DNA from: HK1 sp965204915
Lineage (GTDB): Bacteria > Pseudomonadota > Gammaproteobacteria > HK1
Length of the DNA: 64,000 nucleotides
Direction of reading: 5' to 3'
NCBI GenBank assembly: GCA_965204915.1
Contig: OZ242023.1
Span: 3,472,001-3,536,000 of the forward strand
Of this stretch, positions 52,440-61,002 are shown piece after piece (the stretch's first letter is position 1; the number at the start of each line of letters is the position of its first letter). Under the pieces are notes generated by a model. It had not been told where the DNA came from, made no database searches, and saw only the letters and a program-made list of their open reading frames with translations. The translations under genes and the position numbers were made by a program.

Positions 52440-52558
52440 TACGGGAGTGGTTCGACATGTGGCGCTCAATCTTCTGAAACGCATGCCAACGGAGAGCAGC
52501 ATCAGGAAGAGGCGTATCTGGACGGCTACGATTTCTGTGTACGTCTCTGCATTTTGTA

Positions 52559-53395
52559 CTATTCGATTGGATCGAATTTAATACGGCCGCGGCTGATGTG
52601 TGTTTGCACAATACTGACCTTGGGATTCATTTTATGCACATAGTTCTTCACTTTGCAGACCATCTCTGGTTCCATCTTCCAACCCAAAACTACGCGGACA
52701 ACATGGATAGAAGGTATATTGTAAGTATAGATTTTATCATTTAGATTATCCTGACAGCATTCATCGAGCGGAAGTATAATTCGGACTTCTTGTTCGTATT
52801 TCCAGTCTGGAAATTTACAGAAAAATAGTGATTTATGCGATCGAGGCTCGAAGGTAATATCTACTCCGTCTTCTTCATAAGAAACAGCAATAGGCTGCCG
52901 AAGAACTCCAGTGTTGTCCCCCGGGAAGATTTTGTCCAAATCTTGAAACCCAACAGCCAGTCCTTTGGCATTGTTCGCGTAATGAGCCCACATGGGAAGA
53001 GAGTCGTGACGTTTCGAGAGACAGAAGATCCCAACTCTCGATGATATTTTCTGCGCATTATCGTATATCGTACGTTCCAATCTAGATATATCATCGTATT
53101 GGCTCGAACAGATACGCTCGGTCGCCTCCTCTGGTGAAGAAGGTACTGGAGTTCCCAGGTACTCAGGAGCCAGACGTTCTAGCAAATGTCCCTGTTTTTG
53201 AAGATCCGAAAATTCTTGATCGTTGTATCCCTCTCGACGCAGGTGAACAAGCGATTCCTGTATATTATCTCGTACTACAACAGGGCTGAGTTCAGATGGA
53301 TCATTAAGCTCTGATATTGGCGTGAATTTCACGGAACCTTGCAGCAAGAATTTAACATGCTCAGGTTCGGAAATGAATTTATACAGAGTAGTCAT
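52559..53395 (-). CDS. DUF2971 family protein, AT-rich and probably acquired
   Basis: 278 residues. The DUF2971 pattern is visible: MTTLYKFISEPEHVKFLLQ with SVKFTPISELNDPSEL near the start, GIFCLSKRHDSLPMWAHYANNAKGLAVGF near 135, and KFPDWKYEQEVRIILPLDE near 205. This family occurs in defence islands and mobile regions and has no known activity. Its GC content (roughly 45%) is far below every neighbour. It lies between hsdS and the GHKL operon on the type I system's strand, 42 bases after hsdS. Confidence 0.8.
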   Translation of the reverse strand: MTTLYKFISEPEHVKFLLQGSVKFTPISELNDPSELSPVVVRDNIQESLVHLRREGYNDQEFSDLQKQGHLLERLAPEYLGTPVPSSPEEATERICSSQYDDISRLERTIYDNAQKISSRVGIFCLSKRHDSLPMWAHYANNAKGLAVGFQDLDKIFPGDNTGVLRQPIAVSYEEDGVDITFEPRSHKSLFFCKFPDWKYEQEVRIILPLDECCQDNLNDKIYTYNIPSIHVVRVVLGWKMEPEMVCKVKNYVHKMNPKVSIVQTHISRGRIKFDPIE

Positions 53396-53437
53396 GAGAA
53401 TACCTTACCTGATTTGAACCTCAGAATCTGGCTTCGA

Positions 53438-54034
53438 TTATTCTCCGCCGTCCAATAGCAGAGCCATGAGAGAGGCAGTAACACTTGAGGCAGCTTCGGC
53501 AGCCTGAAGGTGCAGGCATTCGACACGCACCGCCCGATTCAGAATGTCGGCGATCCACCGTTGCTCGTCGAGTGCAGGGAGGGGAATTGGAGTGTTTTCC
53601 ATGAACGACTTGGGAACGCGTTGTTGGCCTGCCGTGCCAGTGAAATACCGTTTCGCTTTCTCTCTGAATCGTAACTGGCGAACGAAGTGATAAACGTATT
53701 CACCGAGAACCTTGTCGCCGGGTCGGAGGACGTAGAATTCCGTTGAGCCACGACCGGTACCATTGGTCAGGTTGCGGGCCAAGGCCGCCTTGCCGTTTTC
53801 CATGCACGGGGTGATTTTTGCGAAAAGCACATCGCCATCTTCGAATGCCGTGAAGCCCTTTGAAACATCCACGAGACGCCGATCTTCGTGAGCCGTGATC
53901 ATCCCGAGCCGCTCATCCACGGCAGCCATCGGGACGAAACTCACGAGCATGTCTTCTTCTGGAATTTCGGATTTCCTGATGCGCGGATTGATAGTGCATA
54001 TCTCTCCGAGAGGAACCCGAGGATAAATATTCAT
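53438..54034 (-). CDS. hsdS: Half-size type I restriction specificity subunit (HsdS)
   Basis: 198 residues; its ATG overlaps the hsdM stop by 4 bases. A single target-recognition unit: VPLGEICTINPRIRKSEIPEE at the start, VLFAKITPCMENGKAALARN in the middle, ENTPIPLPALDEQRWIADIL then a coiled conserved region at the end. Normal HsdS has two such halves (about 400 residues). Half-size proteins can dimerise to recognise a palindromic site, as seen with truncated EcoR124 S. GC content is lower than in hsdM, common for specificity genes that recombine. Confidence 0.87.
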   Translation of the reverse strand: MNIYPRVPLGEICTINPRIRKSEIPEEDMLVSFVPMAAVDERLGMITAHEDRRLVDVSKGFTAFEDGDVLFAKITPCMENGKAALARNLTNGTGRGSTEFYVLRPGDKVLGEYVYHFVRQLRFREKAKRYFTGTAGQQRVPKSFMENTPIPLPALDEQRWIADILNRAVRVECLHLQAAEAASSVTASLMALLLDGGE

Positions 54035-55662
54035 CCCCCCACCACCCCCCGCACGGCATCGGCAAGCTGGTCGATCTCCTCCAGGATCTCCCGCTCCACG
54101 GCCCTGAGCTCGTCGAGGAGCTCCAGCGGGTCGCGGTGCTCCACCCGCGCGCGGCTCTGCGGGCGGTAACGCCCCGCGCTCAGGTTGAAGTCGGCGGCAC
54201 GGATCGCCTCCGCGTCGGCGAACCACCACTTCCCGGTCCACTCGGCGTCCGGGTCGCGCTTCTTCCAGGTGGCCCACAACGCCGCCCGATCCTTGAACGC
54301 CGCGACGAGGGCCGGCAGGTCGTCCGCCTCGATCGGCTGGTCGTGGTTGGCGTCGAGCTTGAATCCGTCGTGGTCGGCGTGCAGGAACAACACCTGCCCG
54401 GTCGCGCCGCCCTTGCGGAAGACCAGCACGGAGGTCTTGACCCCGGAGTAGGGGTTGAACACGCCGCCCGGCAGGGACAGCACAGCCTCGACGCTGTGGT
54501 TCTCTACCAGCTTGCGGCGCAGCTCGCGGTGTGCGCCGGTGGAGCCGAACAGCACGCCCTCGGGCAGGACGACGCCGCAGCGCCCGCCGTCCTTCAGGTG
54601 GTTCAGCATGTATTGCAGGAACAGCAGCTCCGTCTGCGCGGTCCGGCCGACCTTCACCTCCTCGACGATGCGGTCCCGGTCGAGCCGGCCGGAGAAGGGC
54701 GGGTTGGCGAGGATGACGTCGAACCCCTCCGGCGGCAGGCCCAGCTCCGCCTTCGCCGCGCGGTCGAGGGTGCGGGTCAGGGCGTCGCGGCGCGCGATGC
54801 GCACCCGGTCCAGGCCGCGCAGGGTCAGGTTCATGGTGGCGAGGCGGACCATCTGCGGGTCCACGTCGTTGCCGAAGAAGGTCGCCTCGTGAAGCTGGCG
54901 CACCGCATCGCGGCCGAGCAGGTCGCCGAGGCCGCGGCGGATGGTCTGGGCGTCCGCCTCGACCTCCTCGATGCCGTCCGGCGACGAGTTCGCGAGCCGG
55001 ATGTGGTCGTAGGCGCCGACCAGGAACCCCGCCGTGCCCGCCGCCGGGTCGTAGACGGTCTCGCCCAGGCGGGGGTCCACGAGCCGGACCATGGCCCGGA
55101 TGACGTGGCGCGGGGTGCGGAACTGCCCCAGCTCGCCCGCCTGCCGGATCTGGCGCAGCACGTGTTCGAACAGGTCGCCCTTGGTGTCGGCGTCCACCCG
55201 TTCGAGATGCAGGTCGTCGATCTGCGAGACGACCTGCGAGAGCACGGTGGGCTCGTCGATGACCAGGCGGGCGCCGTCCATGAAGTCGGTGACGCCCCCG
55301 GCGGCGAGACCGGCGTAGAACGGGAAGACCTCCTCGCGCACCCAGGAGACCAGCCGCTCGCCGTTCAGGGCGTTCGCCCAGGAAGACCAGCGCAGCCGCT
55401 CGCCCGGGACCGTCTTCGCGTTCGGGCGGAAGGCGTTGCGCGGGTTGCGCAGGCGCCATCGCCCCTCGAAGACGCTCGCACAGGGAGCCGCCTTCGGGCG
55501 GCGGGCGGCGCGGACGCGCGCGGCGTCGGCCGCCTCGAACATGTAGAAGAAGATGAGGAAGCTGAGCTGCTCGGCGTTCTGGGCCGGGTTGGGGTAGCCG
55601 CCGCCGTAGAGATGGTCGCGGATGCGGTCGATGCCGCGGCGCAGATCGGGGGTCAGGGGCAT
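54031..55662 (-). CDS. hsdM: Type I restriction-modification methyltransferase subunit (HsdM)
   Basis: 543 residues from ATG 55662 (MPLTPDLRRGIDRIRDHLYGGG); an upstream ATG at 55770 would run into the hsdR remnant. N6-adenine methyltransferase: GELGQFRTPRHVIRAMVRLVDP near residue 190, S-adenosylmethionine motif VYDPAAGTAGFLVGAYDH near 215, target motif VILANPPFSGRL near 320. It forms M2S1 with HsdS to methylate the recognition site. Translationally coupled to hsdS (ATGA overlap). The motifs are intact, unlike in the type III-like Mod. Confidence 0.92.
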   Translation of the reverse strand: MPLTPDLRRGIDRIRDHLYGGGYPNPAQNAEQLSFLIFFYMFEAADAARVRAARRPKAAPCASVFEGRWRLRNPRNAFRPNAKTVPGERLRWSSWANALNGERLVSWVREEVFPFYAGLAAGGVTDFMDGARLVIDEPTVLSQVVSQIDDLHLERVDADTKGDLFEHVLRQIRQAGELGQFRTPRHVIRAMVRLVDPRLGETVYDPAAGTAGFLVGAYDHIRLANSSPDGIEEVEADAQTIRRGLGDLLGRDAVRQLHEATFFGNDVDPQMVRLATMNLTLRGLDRVRIARRDALTRTLDRAAKAELGLPPEGFDVILANPPFSGRLDRDRIVEEVKVGRTAQTELLFLQYMLNHLKDGGRCGVVLPEGVLFGSTGAHRELRRKLVENHSVEAVLSLPGGVFNPYSGVKTSVLVFRKGGATGQVLFLHADHDGFKLDANHDQPIEADDLPALVAAFKDRAALWATWKKRDPDAEWTGKWWFADAEAIRAADFNLSAGRYRPQSRARVEHRDPLELLDELRAVEREILEEIDQLADAVRGVVGG

Positions 55663-55690
55663 CGTCGGGCCTTCACCGATTGCTGGTTCC

Positions 55691-55905
55691 TGATCGCGTC
55701 CGCCCGGACGTGGTTGCCGGTGAGGCCGGCCCAGCGCGTCTGCTCGGCGTCGAACGCCTGGGCGCTGCACATGCCTCGACGTGCAATCCGAGCTCCGCCG
55801 CCCGGGCCTCGTGCGCCTCCGTGCGCACGACCCTGCCGTCCTCGTCGCGAAGACGATGATCTTGCCACGGCTCGGGAAGCGGCGGACGCCGTCCCGCCTC
55901 CAGCG
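55691..55905 (-). pseudogene. Second, internally deleted hsdR remnant
   Basis: Bases 55691-55850 match 44665-44825 of the intact hsdR (about 90% by eye), including the VRTEAHEARAAELGLHVEA coding part. They join directly to a stretch (55848-55900) matching 45330-45380, so about 500 bases between these two parts are missing. The fragment lies on the same strand just upstream of hsdM. It shows that a second hsdR copy once stood next to hsdM. Confidence 0.8.
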
Positions 55906-56086
55906 CCTTGCGCCATCTTCCAGGGTCCGTCCGTCCGCGCTGTTCCGGGAGACGGCGGCCTTGGAGGGCCGGGACCATTGCGCTGCGCTCGGCCTGGTTA
56001 CGCATGATTCCCAGCCGGATCGGGGACTCGATCAAGGCATGGGTGGAGTGCGAAAAGCGACGTATGCGAGCCGTGCGCGAGGTGAC

Positions 56087-56115
56087 TTGATTGCATCGCA
56101 ATCGTCGAGTAGGTT
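56087..56115 (+). promoter_or_regulatory. Probable fitAB promoter with dyad operator
   Basis: TTGATT (56087-56092), 17 bases, TAGGTT (56110-56115), 30 bases before the fitA start. A perfect dyad GATTGC-ATC-GCAATC (56089-56103) overlaps the -35 and the spacer. FitA-type antitoxins bind such inverted repeats at their own promoter. Confidence 0.55.
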
Positions 56116-56144
56116 GGATTCCCGGACCATCGGAGGGCGTGAAC

Positions 56145-56390
56145 ATGGCGAGCATCACCATCCGTAATCTCGACGACGACGTGAAGGTCCGGTTGCGCGT
56201 GCGTGCGGCGGGCAACGGCCGTTCCATGGAAGAGGAAGCGCGGCTGATCATGCGCGAGGCCGTCAGCCGGGAGAGCGTACCGGAGAAAGGCTTGGGCACG
56301 GCGATCCACGAGCTGTTCAAGCCACTCGGCGGCGTCGAGCTGGAGTTGCCGCCACGCGAGCCGATGCGCGAACCGCTCCGCTTCGATTGA
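56145..56390 (+). CDS. fitA: FitA-like ribbon-helix-helix antitoxin
   Basis: 81 residues from ATG 56145 (GGAGG upstream). MASITIRNLDDDVKVRLRVR is a FitA/StbC-type ribbon-helix-helix with the helix SMEEEARLIMREAV following; the C-terminal half (GLGTAIHELFKPLGGVELEL) is the toxin-binding part. It should neutralise the PIN toxin encoded 14 bases downstream and repress the shared promoter. Confidence 0.9.
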   Translation: MASITIRNLDDDVKVRLRVRAAGNGRSMEEEARLIMREAVSRESVPEKGLGTAIHELFKPLGGVELELPPREPMREPLRFD

Positions 56391-56404
56391 AGTGGCGCCT
56401 GGCG

Positions 56405-56827
56405 ATGGTGTTGCTCGATACGAACGTGGTATCTGAACTGATGCTCGCCGCCCCGAGCGCGGAGGTTCTCGCCTGGATGGACGATCTGCCGGCCCGGCAG
56501 TTGTTCGTGTCCGCGGTGACGGAGGCGGAGGTCCGCACCGGCATCGCTGTCTTGCCCGAGGGCGCACGCCGCCGGGTGCTTGCAGACGCCGCCGAACGAA
56601 CCCTGGATGGTTTGTTCGCGGGCCGGGTTCTGCCGTTCGACAGCGGCGCGGCGCGTGCGTTTGCGGACATCGCAGCCGCGCGCCGCGCCGCCGGGCGTCC
56701 GATCTCGCAGTCGGACTGCCAGATTGCGGCGATCGCGGTTTCGCGCGGGATGGCGGTGGCGACACGGAACGTCCGCGATTTCTGCGGAACCGGCGTTGAC
56801 GTGATCGATCCGTGGCGGGGCGCATGA
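56405..56827 (+). CDS. fitB: FitB-like PIN-domain toxin
   Basis: 140 residues from ATG 56405 (an upstream ATG at 56387 overlaps the antitoxin end). PIN residues: MVLLDTNVVSELM (first Asp), VTEAEVRTGIAVL (Glu), PISQSDCQIAAIA (Asp) and VATRNVRDF (last position Asn/Asp). RNase of the VapC/FitB family, held inactive by FitA. The pair is complete and probably functional. Confidence 0.9.
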   Translation: MVLLDTNVVSELMLAAPSAEVLAWMDDLPARQLFVSAVTEAEVRTGIAVLPEGARRRVLADAAERTLDGLFAGRVLPFDSGAARAFADIAAARRAAGRPISQSDCQIAAIAVSRGMAVATRNVRDFCGTGVDVIDPWRGA

Positions 56828-57180
56828 ACGGTTCACCCGGGTCGGATGGGGTCTCCCCCCGGCTATCCGCCCGGCGCGGCACGGCGAAGGCCCGCGGTGG
56901 CAGCGCCGGTGAGCGACCAGACACACACTTCAGGGTGAATCTCGCGAATCGCCGGGTGAGCGGTCACACCACGTTCACGGATCGGATCGTCCGCGCCACC
57001 TTTGCCATCGTTGCCGCCAAGCTGCTTTGAGCCTCACCCGTCCGGAGCCCGGCCGGCCGCCTGAGCGCGTGGCACACTGCCGCCTGCGTCGCGTGCATGG
57101 CGATGTCCATGGTGCGCACTTGTGGCGATTGGTGCTGCGGCTGACTCCGGAAGGGAGAGGAAAGGGACGGCAGGGGCGGC
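56828..57180. other. 353-base gap without a recognisable gene
   Basis: Short frames exist on both strands, but none resembles a family or has a good ribosome-binding site. Base composition is the GC-rich genomic average. The last 40 bases before 57181 are purine-rich (GGAAGGGAGAGGAAAGGGA) and may hold the ribosome-binding site of the next gene. I see nothing else. Confidence 0.5.
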
Positions 57181-58521
57181 GTGTGGTTCACGGACCATCC
57201 GGCGGAGGGCGTGCCGCCGAAAAGAGTGGTATACGTCGGTCCGTCCCATGAGCTCGAGGGAGGACCGGCTGTGGTCGTCACCGACAAAGGCGCCATCCGT
57301 AAAGTTGGCCGGGTCTCGACAGGAATGTCGGTCAGGACGGACGGGAGAGCTTCACCGTCGCTCGTGACTCTGCCCGAGGTCGTGATGGAGCGGCTGCGCA
57401 AGGCGGACGGGCACATCAACAGCGCAGAGCGCAAGCTGGATTTCTGCAAAGTCGAGCGGGGGATCTGGTCTGCCGTGCAGGCGAAGGCCCGATTCGCGGA
57501 AGCGTGGCTCTGGCTGAACGAAGCAGGGGTCGAGCTTCCGCCCCTGGAACGCTACCTCGCCCGGAACGTCGTGCGAGAGCGTCTGGAAGCGTTCCAGCGC
57601 GCACCCAAGTCCGATCTCATGGTGACGGCGTGGGAGGAGGCCGAAGCGGCCGAACAAGCGGTTCGGGAAGTGGAGCTCCCCGCCCTCACCGGCTATCGGC
57701 CCATCGTGGATAGAACGTTACTTGAGGAGAGCATTTCCAGAAAACATCGATTCATCGATGCATTACACGGAATAGGGCATGTCGTGGAGGACGTCGTAGC
57801 CAAGCGTTTCCTGAACTTGCGTCGCGGGGACTGGGTACGTTTGGAGAACGGGGACATCGGGCGCGTCCAGAGGTTGGAGGGGCTCACCGTTCGGGTATTC
57901 GTGCCCGCCCCTTACCCGAGGCTCCGGCACTGGTATGGGCTGCTGCTTGAGCGCGTCGAGCCTCCAACGGTCGAGGCTCCGGAAGAAGGCTGGGTCGAAA
58001 GCGCATGGAGGCTGGCGCGGAAGAGCCTGTTTCGTCCTGACGACTATCCGGCGCCTGCCGGCGCACCGTACCCCACCGACGTTTGCTCTGCTGTCGAAGT
58101 GCGTATGGGACGAGACGAGGGGCGCATGGAATGTTGGTACGTTTCTTTCGGAAACCGCACCGTCGATATTCCCTTTTCCGAAGACGGCCAACACCAGCTT
58201 CCGGCGTTGCTCGAATGGCTGCAAACGGTCTCAAGGGGAGAGCTCCCCATCGCGATCGAATTGGACGATGAGGGTCTTGTGACGACAATGATCGCTCATG
58301 CTTCCGGCCCTGCTCGACTCTTCGTCCGTGTGATCGAGCCTTGGGACGAAGAAACAGATGCAGTGGCCGCGGTGGTGGATCGCGACTCCTTCCTCGATGC
58401 ATTCCGTTCCGAGCTGGAAAGACTCCTGCGAAGACGTTTCCCCGATCCGAGAGATTGTATGAACGAATCGATAATAGACTTCGAGGATATGCAGGAGCAT
58501 CCTTTCATGATCCGAAAGTAA
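57181..58521 (+). CDS. Protein of unknown function
   Basis: 446 residues from GTG 57181 after a purine-rich stretch. The N-terminal part (residues 5-50) is beta-like (KRVVYVGPSHELEGGPAVVV); 60-190 are helical and charged (EVVMERLRKADGHINSAERKLDF; SDLMVTAWEEAEAAEQAVREV). A short SH3-like segment (RGDWVRLENGDIGRVQRLEG) near 215 and a beta-rich domain near 300-400 (MECWYVSFGNRTVDIPF; ARLFVRVIEPWDEETD) follow. No catalytic motif or membrane segment is clear. GC content declines towards the 3' end. It stands between fitAB and a toxin remnant, a typical accessory location. Confidence 0.65.
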   Translation: MWFTDHPAEGVPPKRVVYVGPSHELEGGPAVVVTDKGAIRKVGRVSTGMSVRTDGRASPSLVTLPEVVMERLRKADGHINSAERKLDFCKVERGIWSAVQAKARFAEAWLWLNEAGVELPPLERYLARNVVRERLEAFQRAPKSDLMVTAWEEAEAAEQAVREVELPALTGYRPIVDRTLLEESISRKHRFIDALHGIGHVVEDVVAKRFLNLRRGDWVRLENGDIGRVQRLEGLTVRVFVPAPYPRLRHWYGLLLERVEPPTVEAPEEGWVESAWRLARKSLFRPDDYPAPAGAPYPTDVCSAVEVRMGRDEGRMECWYVSFGNRTVDIPFSEDGQHQLPALLEWLQTVSRGELPIAIELDDEGLVTTMIAHASGPARLFVRVIEPWDEETDAVAAVVDRDSFLDAFRSELERLLRRRFPDPRDCMNESIIDFEDMQEHPFMIRK

Positions 58522-58540
58522 GAAGGATATCCGCATCGGT

Positions 58541-58694
58541 CGTCCGTCGTATGCCTCTCCAAAACGAGATCCTCCGAGGTTTCAGGCTGCTTTACGAGAA
58601 TCACCCGGTATCCGACGTCCCGCGCCACCTGCATGCTGCGCAGCACTTCGCTGCTCGTCAGCGTGGACTCGCGGGTGAACGTGCGTTCCTCACG
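58541..58694 (-). pseudogene. Middle fragment of a zeta-like toxin
   Basis: Four bases after the higA stop the minus strand reads ERTFTRESTLTSSEVLRSMQ, then VARDVGYRVILVKQPETSEDL and VLERH. FxxESTLTS...GYRVxLV is the middle of zeta/AAA_33 kinases (usual ETTLSG...AxxxGYxVxLVY). There is no Walker A upstream and no rest of the protein downstream. With the Walker A fragment at 46678 it points to breakage of such toxin genes in this region. Confidence 0.6.
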
Positions 58695-58697
58695 TAG

Positions 58698-59003
58698 CTA
58701 TGCCGCCGACGGCCGAAGTCTCACCCGTTCGGCGATCTCGCAACCCTTCTCGATCTCCGCCCGGAGAAGCTCCCAGGTCTTTTGCAGGTTCAGCCAAAGC
58801 TGTGGCGTCGTCCCGAAATATCGCGCCAGCCGGAGCGCCGTATCCGCGCTCACCCCACGCTGGCCGTTCAGGATCATCGTGATCCGGTTCACCGGCACGC
58901 CCAGCGCTTTCGACAACGCATTGGCCGAAAGCCCGATCGTCTCGATCTCCTCGCGCAAGATCTCACCCGGATGCACCGGCCTCATCCCGTTCCCCGCGTT
59001 CAT
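58698..59003 (-). CDS. higA: HigA-type antitoxin
   Basis: 101 residues from ATG 59003. MRPVHPGEILREEIETIGLS and NALSKALGVPVNRITMILNG form the XRE-type helix-turn-helix of HigA, followed by LRLARYFGTTPQLWLNLQKTWEL, the usual ending. It should bind HigB and the operator upstream. The gene appears intact, while the toxin partner before it looks degraded. Confidence 0.9.
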   Translation of the reverse strand: MNAGNGMRPVHPGEILREEIETIGLSANALSKALGVPVNRITMILNGQRGVSADTALRLARYFGTTPQLWLNLQKTWELLRAEIEKGCEIAERVRLRPSAA

Positions 59004-59268
59004 CGTCGCCCCCTCTCGGTGGTAACACGATCTCCACGTCGCACGGCCCTTCCTCGGTCCAGCGGAAGCAGATCCTCCACTGGGCGTTGATCCGAATAGT
59101 GCCGCAACCCTGCATCCCTGCTGCGTCAACCGTTCGGAGATCGACCGGCCCAGCTTGCCGATCCCCCGGCCACCATCGCGACCCTTTCAGACGTATCGAG
59201 GCGATCTGCGCAGCCCGGCGGCGCAACACCGGCCGCCTCGTGTTCCGTTCGTGCCCCGGCTCCCGCAC
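58963..59268 (-). pseudogene. Degenerate HigB-like toxin
   Basis: The frame ends with a clear HigB/RelE segment IRINAQWRICFRWTEEGPCDVEIV. After it, the family ending DYH-stop is visible only in another frame: bases reading GTGTTACCACCGAGAGG look like a 2-base loss plus a stop change, so the frame runs 40 bases into higA. The middle of the protein (LKGSRWWPGDRQAGPVDLRT) does not match the family pattern. A divergent but working toxin is less likely. Confidence 0.55.
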
Positions 59269-59273
59269 CGCCT

Positions 59274-59296
59274 TGGATTATGCGCGCTTTACAATC
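59274..59296. promoter_or_regulatory. Possible higBA operator
   Basis: GGATTATGCGCGCTTTACAATCC, 6 bases before the higB start on its 5' side, has GGATT/AATCC ends in dyad symmetry around a GCGCGC core, the kind of site HigA binds. CATAAT on the minus strand could serve as a -10. No good -35 was found. Confidence 0.35.
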
Positions 59297-59669
59297 CACG
59301 CACTCGGCATTGGCCAATCGTCGCAGCACACACCGTTGTTCGCGCCGTCGCTGGCGCCGCCCTGTCCACGCCACGGCCCGGCGGACACTCGCCCCCCGCG
59401 GACGAAGCCTTCCTCCACGGTATCGTTCGATCGACAATGCCGCCGTCGGCGGGGTCGGCCTCCGGAGGCGCTGCCGGCAGGCGCCGAGCGAGCCGGTGGA
59501 CACGCTGCCCGAGCCCGTCGCGTCCGGGACGCTGCGGCCGGCGGCGGCAAGCAGAGCGGGGTGCGGTCGCGCGGGGTGGCGGGGAATGCGGCATATTCCC
59601 GTGAGCGACCGGCTGCTCGACCGTGCGGACGCGCGCGGGGTGGCGGGAGGAGTCGTGCCTCGATCCGGA
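59297..59669. other. 373-base gap before the dehydrogenase gene
   Basis: Open frames cover this stretch in several directions because of the high GC content, but their products are Arg/Pro/Ala-rich with no family resemblance. A plus-strand frame continuous with the dehydrogenase begins at 59280; its first 130 codons do not match the family. Nothing else is seen. Confidence 0.5.
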
Positions 59670-60647
59670 ATGCATCTCCACGTCGAGAACCTCGGCCAGC
59701 TCGGTCGGGTGTTCGAAGCCGATCGAAAGCGCGTGCGCGAGGCGTTCGCGCGCCGCCCCGCGCTGCGCGGCAAGGTGCGGACCTCCATCGGCTACGACGG
59801 CGACGTGCTCGAGGAGCGCCTGAAGACGGCGGACGTGGTCTTCGCGTGGGACGTCCCGCGCCACGACCTCGCGCGGCGTGCGCCGCGGCTCAAGTGGATG
59901 CACGCGCACGGGGCCGGGGTGAACCACCTGATGCCGCTCGACTGGCTGCCGCCCGGCGCGGCGCTCACCAACAGCCGGGGAATCCACGGCCGCCGCGCCA
60001 CGGAGTATGCGGCAATGGCCCTCCTCATGCTCAACAACCGCGTGCCCGAGATGGTCACCAACCAGCGCAAGGGCCGGTGGCGGCAGTGCTTCAACAGCAA
60101 CATCGGCGGCAAGACCCTGCTGATCGTCGGCGTCGGCCACATCGGCGGCGCGGTCGCGAAGTGGGCGAAGGGAATGGACATGCACGTCCTCGGGGTGCGC
60201 CGCAGCGGCAGGCGGCATCGCTACACCGACGAGATGCACACCCCGGACCGGCTCGCGGCCCTCCTGCCGCGCGCGGACTTCGTCCTGGTGAGCGCGCCGC
60301 ATACGGACGAGAGCCACCACCTGATCGGCGCGAAGGAGCTTGCGCTGCTGAAGAAGGGGGCGGGGCTGGTGAGCTACAGCCGCGCGAGCTGCGTCGATTA
60401 CGAGGCGCTGATCGCGAAGCTGGAGCGTGACGAGCTGAGCGCGGTGCTCGACGTGTTCGACCCGGAGCCGCTGCCGTCGCGCTCGCCGCTGTGGAAGGCG
60501 CCGAACGTCATCATCACCCCCCACTGCTCCTCCGACGACGCCGACTACTACACGCCGCGAACCCTGGATCTCGTGCTCGAGAACATCGAGCGCCACCTCG
60601 CGGGCAAGCCGCTCAGGAACCGGGTGCGACCGGAGCTCCAGTACTGA
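59670..60647 (+). CDS. D-2-hydroxyacid dehydrogenase family protein
   Basis: 325 residues from ATG 59670 (MHLHVENLGQLGRVFEADRKRV); earlier starts add non-conserved residues. NAD-binding motif LLIVGVGHIGGAVAKWAKG near residue 150; catalytic triad positions are SRASCVDYEALIAKL (Arg), LDVFDPEPLPSRSPLW (Glu) and VIITPHCSSDDADYY (His). It would reduce a 2-keto acid with NADH or NADPH in the cytoplasm; the substrate is open. It is convergent with hisC across a duplicated tail region. Confidence 0.88.
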   Translation: MHLHVENLGQLGRVFEADRKRVREAFARRPALRGKVRTSIGYDGDVLEERLKTADVVFAWDVPRHDLARRAPRLKWMHAHGAGVNHLMPLDWLPPGAALTNSRGIHGRRATEYAAMALLMLNNRVPEMVTNQRKGRWRQCFNSNIGGKTLLIVGVGHIGGAVAKWAKGMDMHVLGVRRSGRRHRYTDEMHTPDRLAALLPRADFVLVSAPHTDESHHLIGAKELALLKKGAGLVSYSRASCVDYEALIAKLERDELSAVLDVFDPEPLPSRSPLWKAPNVIITPHCSSDDADYYTPRTLDLVLENIERHLAGKPLRNRVRPELQY

Positions 60648-61002
60648 GCCACCGGTCCCCCGGATCCGGAAGACCGGGTGCAGGTGGTGAACAGCGGGGA
60701 CGGGCGATGCCCGCGGGTTCGTGCCCGGGGCACCGTCCGACGGACGCGCCCCCGGGGTATGGAGAATGGACTCGGCGAGCCGTTGCCGGGGCTCGACCCG
60801 ACGAGCCGAACCGTTCACCCGCACCCGGATCACCGCGACCGGACGCCGTCCTTTCGCCGGCCGCCGTGCCGTCCTTGCCGGCGGCTCCGCCCGGTGCGCC
60901 GCTCATGATCCGATCTCCGCCCGTAGCGCGTTGACGAGCGCATCGATGTGCTCCGGGCGGCCGCCGTGCCGTCCTTGCCGGCGGTTCCGCCCGGTGCGCC
61001 GC
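60648..61002. repeat. Duplicated 3' end of hisC in the dehydrogenase-hisC gap
   Basis: Bases 60905-61002 repeat 61003-61068 plus an extra part: the unit of 98 bases contains the hisC stop and the last codons (RPEHIDALVNALRAEIGS, one frame) and a GC-rich linker. The linker (GCCGCCGTGCCGTCCTTGCC...) also stands alone at 60859-60904, giving two and a half units. The rest (60648-60858) has no gene I can support. Confidence 0.8.
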
